DNA from: Rhizobium sp. Q54
GTDB lineage: Bacteria > Pseudomonadota > Alphaproteobacteria > UBA828
Assembly (NCBI GenBank): GCA_945892755.1
Contig: CAMDDO010000023.1
Location: 1 to 39,046 of the forward strand
DNA length: 39,046 bases
Direction: 5' to 3'
Below the pieces are notes generated by a model. It did not search any database. It had not been told where the DNA came from and saw only the letters and a program-made list of their open reading frames with translations. Positions 15,108 through 24,326 of this stretch are shown in pieces; the stretch's first letter is position 1, and each line of letters begins with the position of its first letter. The translations under genes were made by a program, and so were the position numbers.

Positions 15108-17255
15108 ATGGCCGATTTCCACCGCCGGACGCTCGATGAATGGCGCACGCTCGTCGAGAAGGAGCTCAAGGGCAAAGGCCCCGAAGCCTTGACGTGGCAG
15201 ACGCCCGAGGGGCTCGCCATCAAACCGCTCTATACCACCGCCGACCTCGAAGCACTGGAAGGTATCGAGACGCTGCCGGGCTTCGCGCCCTATACGCGCG
15301 GCATCTACGCCTCGATGTACGCGAACCGGCCGTGGACATTGCGCCAATATGCCGGCTTCGCCAGCGCTGAGGAATCCAACGCATTCTATCGGCGCAATCT
15401 CGCGGCCGGTCAGACCGGGCTCTCGGTCGCCTTCGACCTCGCCACCCACCGCGGCTATGACAGCGACCATCCGCGCGTGACCGGTGATGTCGGCAAGGCC
15501 GGCGTCGCGATCGATTCGATCGAGGACATGAAAATCCTGTTCGACGGCATCCCGCTCGACAAGGTCAGTGTGTCGATGACCATGAACGGCGCGGTGCTTC
15601 CAGTGATGGCGGCCTTCATCGTCGCCGCCCGTGAACAAGGCGTGCCCGAGGCCAAACTTTCAGGGACCATCCAGAACGACATTCTCAAGGAGTTCATGGT
15701 CCGCAACACCTATATCTATCCGCCCGAACCCTCGATGCGCATTGTTGCCGACGTGATCGAATACACGACGGCGCATATGCCAAAATTCAACTCGATCTCG
15801 ATTTCGGGCTATCACATGCAAGAGGCCGGCGCGACCGCGGTGCAGGAGCTCGCCTTCACGCTCGCCGATGGACTCGATTATGTGCGCGCCGCCCTGTCGC
15901 GGGGGCTGTCGATCGATTCCTTCGCGCCACAGCTTTCGTTCTTTTTCTGCATCGGCATGAATTTTTTCATGGAGATCGCCAAGCTGCGCGCGGCACGCCT
16001 GCTTTGGGCGCAATTGATGCGTCCGTTCGAGCCGAAGGACCCGCGCTCGCTCATGCTGCGCACCCATTGCCAGACCTCGGGCGTCTCGCTGACCGAACGG
16101 GACCCTTACAACAACGTGATCCGCACCGCCTACGAGGCGCTCGCGGCCGTGTTGGGCGGTACGCAATCCTTGCATACCAATGCGCTCGACGAGGCGATCG
16201 CCCTGCCGACCGATTTCTCGGCTCGAATCGCTCGCAACACGCAGCTGATCCTGCAGCATGAAACCGGCGTGCCGCATGTCGTCGATCCTTTGGGCGGCTC
16301 GTATTATGTCGAGGCCCTGACACACTCGCTCGCCAGCGCGGCAAAAGCGCTGATCGACGAAGTTGAGGACCTGGGCGGCATGACGAAGGCCGTCGCCAGC
16401 GGCATGCCGAAGCTTCGCATCGAAGAAGCCGCGGCGCGTAAACAGGCGCGCTTCGATCGTGGCGAAGACAAGATCGTCGGCGTCAACCTCCATCCGCCAA
16501 CGGACGACACCACGCCCAAATTGCTCGACATCGACAATGCGGCTGTGCGTGAACTCCAAATCGCGCGACTAAAAGAGCTGCGCGCCAGACGTGATCAAAG
16601 CAAGGCCAAGGCCGCGCTCGAGGCGCTGAAGCGCGGCGCGGCGAGTCATGAAAATCTGCTCGCCTTGTCGGTCGAAGCGGTCGCGGCGCGCGCGACAATT
16701 GGCGAAATCTCCGACGCACTCGAAACCGTGTTCACGCGCCACCGCGCCACGATTCGTTCGATTTCGGGCGTCTATGGCCGTGCCTTCGCCGAGGACGATA
16801 CATTCCACGCGATCCAGGCCGAGATCGAGGCCTTCGCCAAGGCCGAGGGGCGCCGGCCGCGCATGCTGGTCGCCAAGCTCGGCCAGGATGGCCATGATCG
16901 CGGCATGAAGGTGATCGCGACCGCGTTCGCCGATATCGGCTTCGATGTCGATATCGGGCCGCTGTTCCAAACGCCAGAAGAGGCGGCGCGCGACGCGATC
17001 GAGAATGACGTGCACGTGGTTGGCGTTTCGACCCTCGCGGCTGGCCACAAGACGCTGGTGCCCGCGCTGATCCACGCGATCCGCAACAAGGGCGGCGATG
17101 ATATTCTCGTCGTGGTTGGTGGCGTCGTGCCGCCGCAGGACTACGACTTTCTTAAGCAAACCGGCGTCGCGGCGGTCTTTGGCCCCGGCACCAATATCCC
17201 TGCCGCCGCCTCGGAGATCATGACGTTGATCCGGCGCCGCAAACACGCGGCGTGA
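15108..17255 (+). CDS. scpA: Methylmalonyl-CoA mutase, catalytic and B12 domains in one chain
   Basis: A 715-residue adenosylcobalamin enzyme interconverting (R)-methylmalonyl-CoA and succinyl-CoA, the last step of propionyl-CoA catabolism. The TIM-barrel part carries [42 protein letters not shown] and the catalytic-region [10 protein letters not shown] (about residue 233). The C-terminal cobalamin domain (from about 580) has the base-off signature DGHDRG (about 593) and [15 protein letters not shown]. Sequence blocks fit methylmalonyl-CoA mutase better than ethylmalonyl-CoA mutase. The length matches the large catalytic chain that acts alone or as a homodimer. Its chaperone GTPase gene meaB lies 4.2 kb downstream on the same strand. 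No epimerase or propionyl-CoA carboxylase gene is in the window. Confidence 0.95.
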   Translation: MADFHRRTLDEWRTLVEKELKGKGPEALTWQTPEGLAIKPLYTTADLEALEGIETLPGFAPYTRGIYASMYANRPWTLRQYAGFASAEESNAFYRRNLAAGQTGLSVAFDLATHRGYDSDHPRVTGDVGKAGVAIDSIEDMKILFDGIPLDKVSVSMTMNGAVLPVMAAFIVAAREQGVPEAKLSGTIQNDILKEFMVRNTYIYPPEPSMRIVADVIEYTTAHMPKFNSISISGYHMQEAGATAVQELAFTLADGLDYVRAALSRGLSIDSFAPQLSFFFCIGMNFFMEIAKLRAARLLWAQLMRPFEPKDPRSLMLRTHCQTSGVSLTERDPYNNVIRTAYEALAAVLGGTQSLHTNALDEAIALPTDFSARIARNTQLILQHETGVPHVVDPLGGSYYVEALTHSLASAAKALIDEVEDLGGMTKAVASGMPKLRIEEAAARKQARFDRGEDKIVGVNLHPPTDDTTPKLLDIDNAAVRELQIARLKELRARRDQSKAKAALEALKRGAASHENLLALSVEAVAARATIGEISDALETVFTRHRATIRSISGVYGRAFAEDDTFHAIQAEIEAFAKAEGRRPRMLVAKLGQDGHDRGMKVIATAFADIGFDVDIGPLFQTPEEAARDAIENDVHVVGVSTLAAGHKTLVPALIHAIRNKGGDDILVVVGGVVPPQDYDFLKQTGVAAVFGPGTNIPAAASEIMTLIRRRKHAA

Positions 17256-17381
17256 GGCTGGTCTGGATTTTCCGCCTATGAGACTGGATACCGCGCCGGC
17301 GCGGGATATGGCAGACTTGGACCGATCGCCACGCCAGCGCGCGGGGCCAAAGTTCCCGCAAACCGCTTCTTAATACGCTCC

Positions 17382-18101
17382 ATGCAGAATCAAGCCGAGC
17401 GCGACACGATGTCGGACGACGCGCGTCAAGGGCGGAGACCAGCACGCTTGTCGCACGTCATGTTTCACCGCTACACCATGGGCGAACGGCTGGCCGATCG
17501 CATCAGCCACATCGTCGGGCTGGCGGGCAGCATCCTTGGGCTGGTCTTCCTGATCCTGATCGCGAGCGACTATGGCAGCGCGCGCGTCGTGACCAGCTTC
17601 ACCATCTATGGCAGCGCGCTGGTGATCTCGTACCTCGTTTCGGCGCTTTATCACGACCTTCGCAGCAATCGGATCAAGGCGGCCTTCCGTGTGTTCGACC
17701 ATGCCTCGATCTATGTTCTGATCGCGGCGACCTACACGCCCGTCGCCCTGGTCGGCCTCGGCGGCGCCTGGGGCTGGAGCCTGTTCGGCATCGAATGGGG
17801 CATCGCCGCCTTCGGCATCGCGCTCAAGCTGATCTATCCCGGCCGCTATGAGGGCCTCTCGATCGTGCTCTATTTGACGCTCGGCTGGGCCGGCATCGTC
17901 GCGCTCGGCCGTCTCATCATGGATGTCCCTTGGCCGGGCCTCGTGCTCATGGGGATCGGTGGCGTTTTCTTCACGGCCGGCGTCTACTTCCACGCCCGTA
18001 CGCGGTTCCGCTATCACAATGTGGTCTGGCACGGCTTCGTGCTGGCCGGCGCGGCGTCTCACGTCTGCATGATGCTGTTCTACATTCGTCCGTCATCTTG
18101 A
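17382..18101 (+). CDS. Hemolysin III / PAQR-family membrane protein (TrhA-like)
   Basis: A 239-residue integral membrane protein with seven predicted helices. Family marks are SHIVGLAGSILGL near residue 40, the His-containing ALYHDL, FDHASIYVLIAATYTP, and a C-terminal HGFVLAGAASH. These His residues form the metal site of the PAQR superfamily. Bacterial members are linked to membrane-lipid homeostasis (TrhA); the hemolysin name is historical and does not imply a toxin. The first ATG (17382) is used; an ATG nine codons later (17409) is also possible. It lies between methylmalonyl-CoA mutase and an ABC exporter gene, all on the same strand, with 126- and 60-base gaps. Confidence 0.89.
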   Translation: MQNQAERDTMSDDARQGRRPARLSHVMFHRYTMGERLADRISHIVGLAGSILGLVFLILIASDYGSARVVTSFTIYGSALVISYLVSALYHDLRSNRIKAAFRVFDHASIYVLIAATYTPVALVGLGGAWGWSLFGIEWGIAAFGIALKLIYPGRYEGLSIVLYLTLGWAGIVALGRLIMDVPWPGLVLMGIGGVFFTAGVYFHARTRFRYHNVVWHGFVLAGAASHVCMMLFYIRPSS

Positions 18102-18161
18102 GCCTGGGCTGGCCGCCGACGCGCCTCACTTGTTCTTTCGCCGCCGGGGCCCCATGATTTA

Positions 18162-20066
18162 ATGGCCACCCGGCGCCACAGTCCTCCAGGCCCTGCCCTC
18201 ATGGTTTCCCTCGACCGCGAAGCTCGCGAGACGCCAAAAGTCCGCACCTCGCATCTGAGAACGATCGGCACGCTCCTGCCCTATTTGTGGCCGAAGGGCG
18301 AAACCGAGTTGCGCGCGCGCGTCTTGGTCGCCATCGCGCTTCTGATCCTGGCCAAGCTCGCCAATGTCTATGTGCCAATTCTCTATAAAGGCATGGTCGA
18401 TGCGCTGTCGGGCAAAGCGGGGCCGGAAATTACCATCCCGATCGGCCTCTTGGTCGGCTATGGCGTGCTGCGCGTCGCCAATGTCGGCTTCGCCGAATTG
18501 CGCGACGCCGTGTTCGCCAAGGTGGCGGAGCGCGCGATTCGCACCGTGTCGCTCCGCATCTTCGAACATTTGCACCGGCTCTCGCTGCGCTTCCATCTCG
18601 AGCGCCGCACTGGCGGCCTAAGCCGCGCCATCGAGCGTGGCTCGAAGGGCATCGAGTTCCTGCTTACCTTCATGACCTTCAACACCCTGCCGACGCTCGT
18701 CGAGATCACCATGGTGAGCGCCATTCTGTGGGGGCTTTATGGCATCAGCTATGCGGCGGTGACCTTCGGCACGATTCTGATCTACATCACCTTCACGCTC
18801 AGCATCACCGAATGGCGCATCAAATACCGCCGGCGGATGAACGAGAAGGATTCCGAAGCCAACACCAAGGCGATCGATTCGCTGCTCAATTACGAGACAG
18901 TGAAGTATTTCGGCAATGAGGCCCATGAGGCCCGCCGCTTCGATGAATCGCGCATGGCCTATGAAAAGGCCGCAGTCAGCTCCAAGACCTCGCTGTCGAT
19001 GCTCAATCTCGGCCAGGGCGCGATCATCGCAGCCGGGGTCAGCGTGCTGATGTTTATGGCGGGCGTCGAAGTCACCCAGGGCACGATGACGGTCGGCGAC
19101 TTCGTGCTGGTCAACACCTATTTGATCCAGCTCTATATCCCGCTCAACTTCCTCGGTTTCGTCTATCGCGAGATGAAACAGTCGCTGACCGACATGGAGG
19201 CGATGTTCACGCTTCTGACTGTCAATGTCGAGGTCAAGGACAAGCCGGACGCCAAGCCGCTCGCCTCGGGCCCGGGCGAGATTCGCTTCGACCGTGTCTC
19301 GTTGTCCTATGAGCCGCGCCGCCGCATCCTGGACGACGTGTCGTTCACGGTCGAGCCCGGCACCATGCTCGCGGTGGTCGGCGCAAGCGGCGCCGGCAAA
19401 TCGACCATCTCGCGTATTCTGTTCCGCTTCTACGATATCGAGAGCGGCGGCGTGACGATCGACGGGCAGGACATCCGCGATGTCCAGCAGACCTCCCTGC
19501 GCGCGGCGATCGGCATCGTGCCGCAGGATACGGTGCTGTTCAACGACACGATCTATTACAACATCGCCTATGGCCGCCCCGGTGCGACCAAGGACGAGAT
19601 CGAGGCCGCCGCGAAACTCGCACGTATTCATGATTTCGTCGTGACGCTGCCGGATGGCTATCGCTCGATGGTCGGCGAACGCGGTCTCAAACTCTCGGGT
19701 GGCGAGAAGCAGCGCGTCGCGATCGCGCGTACCATTCTCAAGAATCCGCGCATTCTCCTGTTCGACGAGGCGACCTCGGCGCTCGATTCGAAGACCGAGA
19801 AAGAGATTCAGGCGAGCCTGCGCGAGGTCTCGGCCAATCGCACGACGATCGTGATCGCGCACCGGCTCTCGACCATTGTCGATGCCGACCGCATCATCGT
19901 GATCGACAATGGCCGGTTGGTCGAAAGCGGGCGCCACGCCGAGCTCTTGGTCCAGAACGGCCGCTATGCCGAGATGTGGCGGCGCCAGCAGGAGACCGCC
20001 GAGATCGAAGCACAGCTCTCCGAGGTGCTTGCGGCCGAAGCCGCCGTCGCGCCGGTGGCCGGGTAG
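18162..20066 (+). CDS. Atm1-type ABC exporter, fused permease and ATPase
   Basis: A 634-residue half-transporter in the heavy-metal/Fe-S related ABCB7/Atm1 branch, probably homodimeric in the inner membrane. The membrane domain spans about residues 45-330. It includes the coupling block RGSKGIEFLLTF and the region from NEKDSEANTKAIDSLLNYE to VKYFGNEAHE, both characteristic of Atm1 homologues. The ATPase domain has Walker A GASGAGKST (about 406-414), LSGGEKQR (about 512), ILLFDEATSALD (about 532-543) and the H-loop AHRLST. Atm1 proteins export glutathione-derived sulfur or metal conjugates (family knowledge). The GDT1-family gene follows after 35 bases, suggesting a metal or thiol homeostasis unit. 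Confidence 0.93.
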   Translation: MATRRHSPPGPALMVSLDREARETPKVRTSHLRTIGTLLPYLWPKGETELRARVLVAIALLILAKLANVYVPILYKGMVDALSGKAGPEITIPIGLLVGYGVLRVANVGFAELRDAVFAKVAERAIRTVSLRIFEHLHRLSLRFHLERRTGGLSRAIERGSKGIEFLLTFMTFNTLPTLVEITMVSAILWGLYGISYAAVTFGTILIYITFTLSITEWRIKYRRRMNEKDSEANTKAIDSLLNYETVKYFGNEAHEARRFDESRMAYEKAAVSSKTSLSMLNLGQGAIIAAGVSVLMFMAGVEVTQGTMTVGDFVLVNTYLIQLYIPLNFLGFVYREMKQSLTDMEAMFTLLTVNVEVKDKPDAKPLASGPGEIRFDRVSLSYEPRRRILDDVSFTVEPGTMLAVVGASGAGKSTISRILFRFYDIESGGVTIDGQDIRDVQQTSLRAAIGIVPQDTVLFNDTIYYNIAYGRPGATKDEIEAAAKLARIHDFVVTLPDGYRSMVGERGLKLSGGEKQRVAIARTILKNPRILLFDEATSALDSKTEKEIQASLREVSANRTTIVIAHRLSTIVDADRIIVIDNGRLVESGRHAELLVQNGRYAEMWRRQQETAEIEAQLSEVLAAEAAVAPVAG

Positions 20067-20101
20067 GACTCGGCGGAGCCCGACAGGAAGCCCGAGGCCG
20101 C

Positions 20102-20734
20102 ATGGAAACCTTCTTCGTCTCGACCGGCACGGTCGCGCTCGCCGAGATGGGCGATAAGACCCAGTTGCTCGCGCTCGCGCTCGCAGCACGCTATCGGGCG
20201 CCGCTCCAGATCATTCTCGGCATTCTGATCGCGACGCTCGCCAATCACGCGCTCGCCGCCGGGCTTGGCGCCGGGATTCAAAGTGCGGTCGGCGGCGAGG
20301 TGCTGCGTTATGTGGTCGGCGCCGGCTTCGTCGCCATCGCCCTTTGGATGATGATCCCCGACAAGCCGACCGCGCGCACCTTCGGCGAGGACATGGGCCC
20401 CCTGCTCGCCACGATCGTCAGCTTCTTCATCGCCGAGATGGGCGACAAGACGCAACTCGCCACGGTCGCACTCGCCGGCCACGCCCATAGTCTGATTCTC
20501 GTCATCGTGGGCACCACCCTCGGCATGATGATTGCCAATGTGCCGGTCGTCTTCGTCGGCAATTTCGTCGGCAAGCATTTGCCGCTCGCGCTCATTCGCG
20601 GGATCGCCGCGCTCGTTTTCATGGTGGTCGGCGCCTTGATTCTGGCCGGGATCGATTTCGGCCTGACCGACCGGCTGGAGCCGTCGCCGCAGCCGATCGA
20701 GACCGAAGTCTCGCCTGCACCTGAGGGCTCCTGA
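20102..20734 (+). CDS. TMEM165/GDT1 (UPF0016) family cation transporter
   Basis: A 210-residue inner-membrane protein with the family's two inverted halves. Each half carries the signature E-M-G-D-K-T: E15-T20 in ALAEMGDKTQLLALALAAR and E112-T117 in FIAEMGDKTQLATVALAG. Six helices are expected. Members move Mn2+ or Ca2+ in exchange for protons; bacterial ones are mostly Mn2+ exporters. The start at 20102 is set by the N-terminal MET-FFVSTGTVALAEMGDK, and earlier in-frame codons overlap the ABC gene. The last 116 bases overlap the end of the convergent AlkD-type gene. It is likely co-transcribed with the Atm1-type exporter. Confidence 0.92.
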   Translation: METFFVSTGTVALAEMGDKTQLLALALAARYRAPLQIILGILIATLANHALAAGLGAGIQSAVGGEVLRYVVGAGFVAIALWMMIPDKPTARTFGEDMGPLLATIVSFFIAEMGDKTQLATVALAGHAHSLILVIVGTTLGMMIANVPVVFVGNFVGKHLPLALIRGIAALVFMVVGALILAGIDFGLTDRLEPSPQPIETEVSPAPEGS

Positions 20735-21371
20735 GTTCGCGCAGCGCATCGCTCGCCACCCAGCGTGCCGGCCTGCCCCGCTTGGCGATCCTCATTCCCG
20801 ACTCGATCGCCGCGGCGTTCAGCGCCTGGTTTCGCTTGCCGATTTGGCGCAGCGCCCAATTGACCGATTTTCTCACCATCAGGCGCGAATCATCGGACGC
20901 GTTCTCGATCAGCGTTAGATATGCGACGAATCGCTTGTCATCGACCGTCTTGTCATGAACCGCGAGGACTGCGATCAGGCTGAAGGCCGCGCGACGCACG
21001 AACTCTTCATCCCTGTCGCACCAGCGCAGTACCAAGTCATGGGCGGACGGAAGGGCGCGATAGAGGTTGAGGCAGCACTGGTCGCACAAATCCCACGAGC
21101 GGAAATCGCGGGCCCACCGATCCGCCGCCCGAGCATCGACACGGCCGGGATCGGCGATCATGGTCGCGAGCAGACGCGCATCGTGCACTCCGCTCCGCCA
21201 GAGCGCTTGGGCCAAGCCGTGGTCCCGGCCAATTTCTCGGGCCAGCGCGCGCAGATCCGGCACCTTTACGCCAAAGGCGTTCGACGTATCGATACCGTAG
21301 CGCGCCATGTGCGGCAGCGCTTCGGGTCGCCCAAGCACCCTCAGGCGGGTCAACACTTCCTTTAGGTCCAT
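20619..21371 (-). CDS. AlkD-family DNA alkylation repair protein, C-terminus antisense to GDT1 gene
   Basis: A 250-residue HEAT-like-repeat DNA glycosylase homologue of the AlkD/AlkC type, which removes N3- and N7-alkylated bases. The blocks DARLLATMIADP, DRWARDFRSWDLCDQC and EFVRRAAFSLIAVLAVHD are present. So is MVRKSVNWALRQIGKRNQAL, a family hallmark. The W-D-L-C-D pair and the RRAAF arginine correspond to AlkD substrate-site residues. The family normally ends soon after SDALRELRSPQVQARL. Here the frame runs on for about 35 Arg/Ser/Ala/Pro-rich residues read antisense to the GDT1 gene, before stopping at 20621-20619. The start ATG 21371 is preferred over 21407 because it gives a usual MDLKEVLTRL start. 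Confidence 0.85.
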   Translation of the reverse strand: MDLKEVLTRLRVLGRPEALPHMARYGIDTSNAFGVKVPDLRALAREIGRDHGLAQALWRSGVHDARLLATMIADPGRVDARAADRWARDFRSWDLCDQCCLNLYRALPSAHDLVLRWCDRDEEFVRRAAFSLIAVLAVHDKTVDDKRFVAYLTLIENASDDSRLMVRKSVNWALRQIGKRNQALNAAAIESGMRIAKRGRPARWVASDALRELRSPQVQARLRSRSAAATAPAGRSGRNRSRPESRRRPP

Positions 21372-21429
21372 GCCCGTGATTTGCGTGTGGCGGCGAGACG
21401 ATTTCAAGTGGCTTTGCTAGGCTTGGAAG

Positions 21430-22467
21430 ATGACCGCCCGCCCCGATTCGCCCAAGCTTTCAGCCAAGGCTGCTTCAATCCGCCGCGGTGATCGCCGGGC
21501 GCTCGCGCGTGCCATCACCTTGATCGAATCATCGCGCGCCGATCATCGCACCGAAGCCGAAGCACTTTTGACTGAGCTCCTGCCCTTCACAGGCAAGGCG
21601 ATCCGCCTCGGCATATCGGGCGCGCCCGGTGTCGGCAAATCGACCTTCATCGAAGCCTTTGGCCTCCATTTGATCGATTCCGGGCGGCGCCTCGCGGTGC
21701 TCGCGGTCGATCCCTCGAGCGCGCGCTCAGGGGGCTCGATCCTCGGTGACAAGACGCGCATGGAACAGCTGGCCAAGCGTGAGCCGGTCTTTATTCGCCC
21801 GACGCCAGCCGGTGGCCAGCTCGGCGGCGTGGCGCGGCGCACGCGCGAGGCGATGTTGTTGTGCGAGGCCGCCGGCTTCGACCTCGTGATGGTCGAGACC
21901 GTCGGCGTCGGCCAGTCCGAGATCGCGGTGGCCGATATGGTCGATTTGTTTCTGCTGCTGATCGCACCGGGCGGCGGCGATGAACTGCAGGGCGTCAAGC
22001 GCGGCATTTTGGAAGTCGCCGAGCTCGTGGTGGTCACCAAGGCCGATGACGCGCTGGCGCCGATCGCGCGCCTGACCGAGGCCGATTACCGTTCCGCGCT
22101 GTCCCTCATGCGCCCGCTCTCGGCCCACTGGACGCCGCGCGTCATGACCTGCTCGGCGCTCAAGGGCATCGGACTCGATGCGATCTGGCAGGCGGTGCAG
22201 GCGCACCATGAGGCGCTCGCGGGTGCTGGCGAGCTTGAAGCGCGGCGCGCCGGCCAGGCCCGCGCCTGGCTCTGGAGCGAGATCCATGACGACCTGGTCG
22301 CTCGGCTCAAGAACGACCCCGATATCGCGGCACTTGCCCTCCGGCTCGAGGCCGCTGTCGAGGCCCGCCAGACCGCGCCACCAGCCGCCGCGCGCGCGAT
22401 CGTCGCGGCCTTCATGAGCGCCCAGCCGGCGCCCGCAAGGGGCCGGAAACCCCGGCGCGAGGCTTGA
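21430..22467 (+). CDS. meaB: Methylmalonyl-CoA mutase-associated GTPase MeaB
   Basis: A 345-residue G3E-family P-loop GTPase that loads and protects adenosylcobalamin on methylmalonyl-CoA mutase. The GTP-binding motifs are GAPGVGKST (64-72), [20 protein letters not shown], the [10 protein letters not shown] switch region and VVTKADD. The length matches the family (older name ArgK). The mutase gene is 4.2 kb upstream with the three transport/membrane genes and the antisense AlkD gene between them, so the usual adjacent arrangement is interrupted. A good promoter for the following rpmB overlaps its stop codon. Confidence 0.94.
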   Translation: MTARPDSPKLSAKAASIRRGDRRALARAITLIESSRADHRTEAEALLTELLPFTGKAIRLGISGAPGVGKSTFIEAFGLHLIDSGRRLAVLAVDPSSARSGGSILGDKTRMEQLAKREPVFIRPTPAGGQLGGVARRTREAMLLCEAAGFDLVMVETVGVGQSEIAVADMVDLFLLLIAPGGGDELQGVKRGILEVAELVVVTKADDALAPIARLTEADYRSALSLMRPLSAHWTPRVMTCSALKGIGLDAIWQAVQAHHEALAGAGELEARRAGQARAWLWSEIHDDLVARLKNDPDIAALALRLEAAVEARQTAPPAAARAIVAAFMSAQPAPARGRKPRREA

Positions 22468-22492
22468 CGGGCGGAGTGGAACCGGCTACACG
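22464..22492 (+). promoter_or_regulatory. Sigma-70-like promoter of rpmB overlapping the meaB stop
   Basis: TTGACG (22464-22469), 17 bases, TACACG (22487-22492). The -35 box contains the meaB TGA. Transcription would start near 22499, leaving a leader of about 70 bases before the rpmB ATG, which has a GAGGAGAG ribosome site. Confidence 0.45.
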
Positions 22493-22569
22493 ATGCGCCC
22501 CCGGCCCCGCCAGCGGCGAGGCGCGGGACGTAAGCGTTTGGACCGAATGAAGGCCGCGAGGAGAGTGCC

Positions 22570-22872
22570 ATGTCGCGCCGCTGTGAGCTGACCGGCAAGG
22601 GCGTGCTGACCGGTAACAATGTCAGCCATGCCAATAACAAGACGCGCCGGCGCTATTTGCCGAATTTGCAGCCGATCTCGTTCCTGAGCGACGCGCTCGG
22701 CCACACGGTCAGGCTCCGGGTCGCGACCCGCGCCATCAAGACAGTCGAGCGCAATGGCGGGCTCGATAGCTACCTCGTATCGGTCAAGGACGACCTATTG
22801 TCGACCAAGGCGCAGGGCCTTAAGCGCAAAATCACCAAGGCCCGCCGCGCCTCTGAGGCAAAGGCCGGCTGA
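22570..22872 (+). CDS. rpmB: 50S ribosomal protein L28
   Basis: A 100-residue basic ribosomal protein of the large subunit. [34 protein letters not shown] is the diagnostic L28 N-terminus. The C-terminal half ([22 protein letters not shown]) is the form found in alphaproteobacteria. It lacks the four-cysteine zinc type of some L28 proteins; only one Cys is present. Monocistronic, with a GAGGAGAG ribosome site and a candidate promoter overlapping the end of meaB. A palindromic repeat 27 bases downstream may act as terminator. Confidence 0.97.
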   Translation: MSRRCELTGKGVLTGNNVSHANNKTRRRYLPNLQPISFLSDALGHTVRLRVATRAIKTVERNGGLDSYLVSVKDDLLSTKAQGLKRKITKARRASEAKAG

Positions 22873-22899
22873 ATCCGAGCCCCTCGCCCATCTTTCAAT

Positions 22900-22974
22900 C
22901 GTCATGCCCCGGCTTGACCGGGCCATTCACGCACAATGAAAGACTGGATTGCCGGGCCAAGCCCGGCAATGACG
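22900..22974. repeat. GTCAT...ATGAC palindromic interspersed repeat
   Basis: Outer arms CGTCAT and ATGACG enclose two internal hairpins: CCCGGCTTGACCGGG on the left and TTGCCGGGCCAAGCCCGGCAA on the right. GAAAGACTGGA joins them. This double-hairpin form (GTCATGCCCCGGCTTGACC...GGCAATGAC) is a very common intergenic repeat in alphaproteobacterial genomes. It lies between rpmB and the queuosine transporter gene and may double as a terminator for rpmB or as a transcript-stabilising structure. Confidence 0.8.
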
Positions 22975-23048
22975 CAAAGCGGCCGCGGTGCGCTGCGCCT
23001 GGTCGCCTCACCTTGCCATCCTAAAATCGCTTCGCCATAGTCCGCGCC

Positions 23049-23645
23049 ATGCCGATTGCCGCCTTCCCTCTCCCGCGCTCGATCCTGCCAGCCGTGCTCG
23101 CCATGATCGTGGTGATCGCGGTCTCGAACGTCGCCGTGCAATACCCGATCAATGATTGGCTGACCTGGGGTGCCTTTACCTTTCCCTTCACGTTTCTGGT
23201 CACTGATCTGACCAACCGCGCTCAGGGGCCGGCCCGCGCGCGGCTCGTCGCCTATGTCGGCTTCCCGTTCGGCATCGGGCTCTCGATCCTTGTCTCGCAT
23301 TTGTGGGGGCTGGAGACCTGGTCGGCGGTTCGCATCGCGCTCGCCTCCGGTTTCGCGTTTGTTTGCGGGCAATTGCTCGACATCTCGGTGTTCAACTGGC
23401 TTCGACGCAAAAGCTGGTGGCGCGCGCCGCTGTTCTCCTCCGCCATCGCTTCGCTGCTCGACACCGCGATTTTCTTCTCCGCCGCGTTCGCCTTCACCGG
23501 CCTGCCCTGGCTCAGCTGGGCCTATGGCGATTTTGGCATCAAGCTCGGCATGGCGATCCTGCTTCTCGCACCGTTCCGCGCCCTGATGCCGCTGGTCGCG
23601 CCCAGGCTCTACCAACCCTCGCCGTCCGCCACGGCCGGCCGATGA
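23049..23645 (+). CDS. yhhQ: Queuosine precursor transporter (YhhQ/QPTR family)
   Basis: A 198-residue membrane protein with about six helices. Family blocks: [30 protein letters not shown], the [14 protein letters not shown] helix, and [45 protein letters not shown]. The TDLTNR and GQLLDI segments are typical of COG1738 transporters. They import preQ0/preQ1-type precursors of queuosine, a wobble-base tRNA modification (family knowledge). Its TGA overlaps the ATG of upp by four bases, so the two base-salvage genes are translationally coupled. Confidence 0.9.
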   Translation: MPIAAFPLPRSILPAVLAMIVVIAVSNVAVQYPINDWLTWGAFTFPFTFLVTDLTNRAQGPARARLVAYVGFPFGIGLSILVSHLWGLETWSAVRIALASGFAFVCGQLLDISVFNWLRRKSWWRAPLFSSAIASLLDTAIFFSAAFAFTGLPWLSWAYGDFGIKLGMAILLLAPFRALMPLVAPRLYQPSPSATAGR

Positions 23646-24322
23646 GCGACAATGTCGATCTCAGCGTCGAGCTCGCGCGCGCGGCCGCCTTCCCGAATCT
23701 CAATCTCGTGCATCATCCCTTGGTGCGGCACAAGCTCACGCACCTTCGCGCGAAGGAAACGCCAACCAGCTATTGGCGCCCGCTGATCCGCGAGATCGCG
23801 CTCCTCATCGGCTATGAGATCACGCGAAAGCTCGACCTTCGTACCGCCCGCATTGAAACCCCGATCACCGCGATGGATGCGCCGGTCCTAGATGGCCTGC
23901 CGCCCGCGGTGGTGCCGATCTTGCGCGCCGGGCTCGGCATGGCGGAGGGCCTTGTCGAATTGATGCCGGCGGCGCCGATCGGCCATATCGGCCTCTATCG
24001 CGACCACACGACGAACCTGCCGGTGGAGTATTACGTCCGCCTCCCCGAGGCGAAGAATCGTTTGTTCATCATCGTCGACCCGATGCTGGCGACCGGCAAC
24101 TCGGCGTCCTACGCGGTCGACGTGCTCAACAAGCATGGCGTCGGCGATGAGAACGTGCGCTTCATGGCGCTGGTCACTGCACCCGAGGGTATGCGCGTTT
24201 TCAACCAAAAGCACCCGAGCGTGCAGGTCTGGGCCGCGGCGCTCGACGAGCGGCTGAACGAAAACGCCTATATCGTGCCTGGCCTCGGCGACGCCGGCGA
24301 CCGCCTGTTTGGTACGCTTTAG
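23642..24322 (+). CDS. upp: Uracil phosphoribosyltransferase
   Basis: A 226-residue cytoplasmic salvage enzyme converting uracil and PRPP to UMP. Signature segments: [14 protein letters not shown] near the N-terminus, [14 protein letters not shown], and the PRPP loop [31 protein letters not shown] is at the C-terminus. The ATG at 23642 lies in the ATGA overlap with the transporter gene. The long upstream continuation of the open frame (to 23303) runs inside that gene and is not coding. The stop is four bases from the end of convergent pntB, so no terminator fits between them. Confidence 0.96.
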   Translation: MSDNVDLSVELARAAAFPNLNLVHHPLVRHKLTHLRAKETPTSYWRPLIREIALLIGYEITRKLDLRTARIETPITAMDAPVLDGLPPAVVPILRAGLGMAEGLVELMPAAPIGHIGLYRDHTTNLPVEYYVRLPEAKNRLFIIVDPMLATGNSASYAVDVLNKHGVGDENVRFMALVTAPEGMRVFNQKHPSVQVWAAALDERLNENAYIVPGLGDAGDRLFGTL

Positions 24323-24326
24323 ACGC

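Noticed and set aside
17382-18101. A hemolysin toxin
   Set aside because: The hemolysin III name is historical; the sequence is a PAQR-type seven-helix membrane protein found in harmless bacteria.
18618-20189. A 523-codon open frame antisense to the Atm1-type ABC exporter gene
   Set aside because: It is the mirror of a strongly conserved gene. Its translation is rich in Arg, His and Asp with no recognisable domain, which is typical of antisense frames in GC-rich DNA.
23303-23641. N-terminal extension of the upp frame by 113 codons
   Set aside because: It lies inside the queuosine transporter gene in another frame. The family start is the ATG at 23642 in the ATGA overlap.
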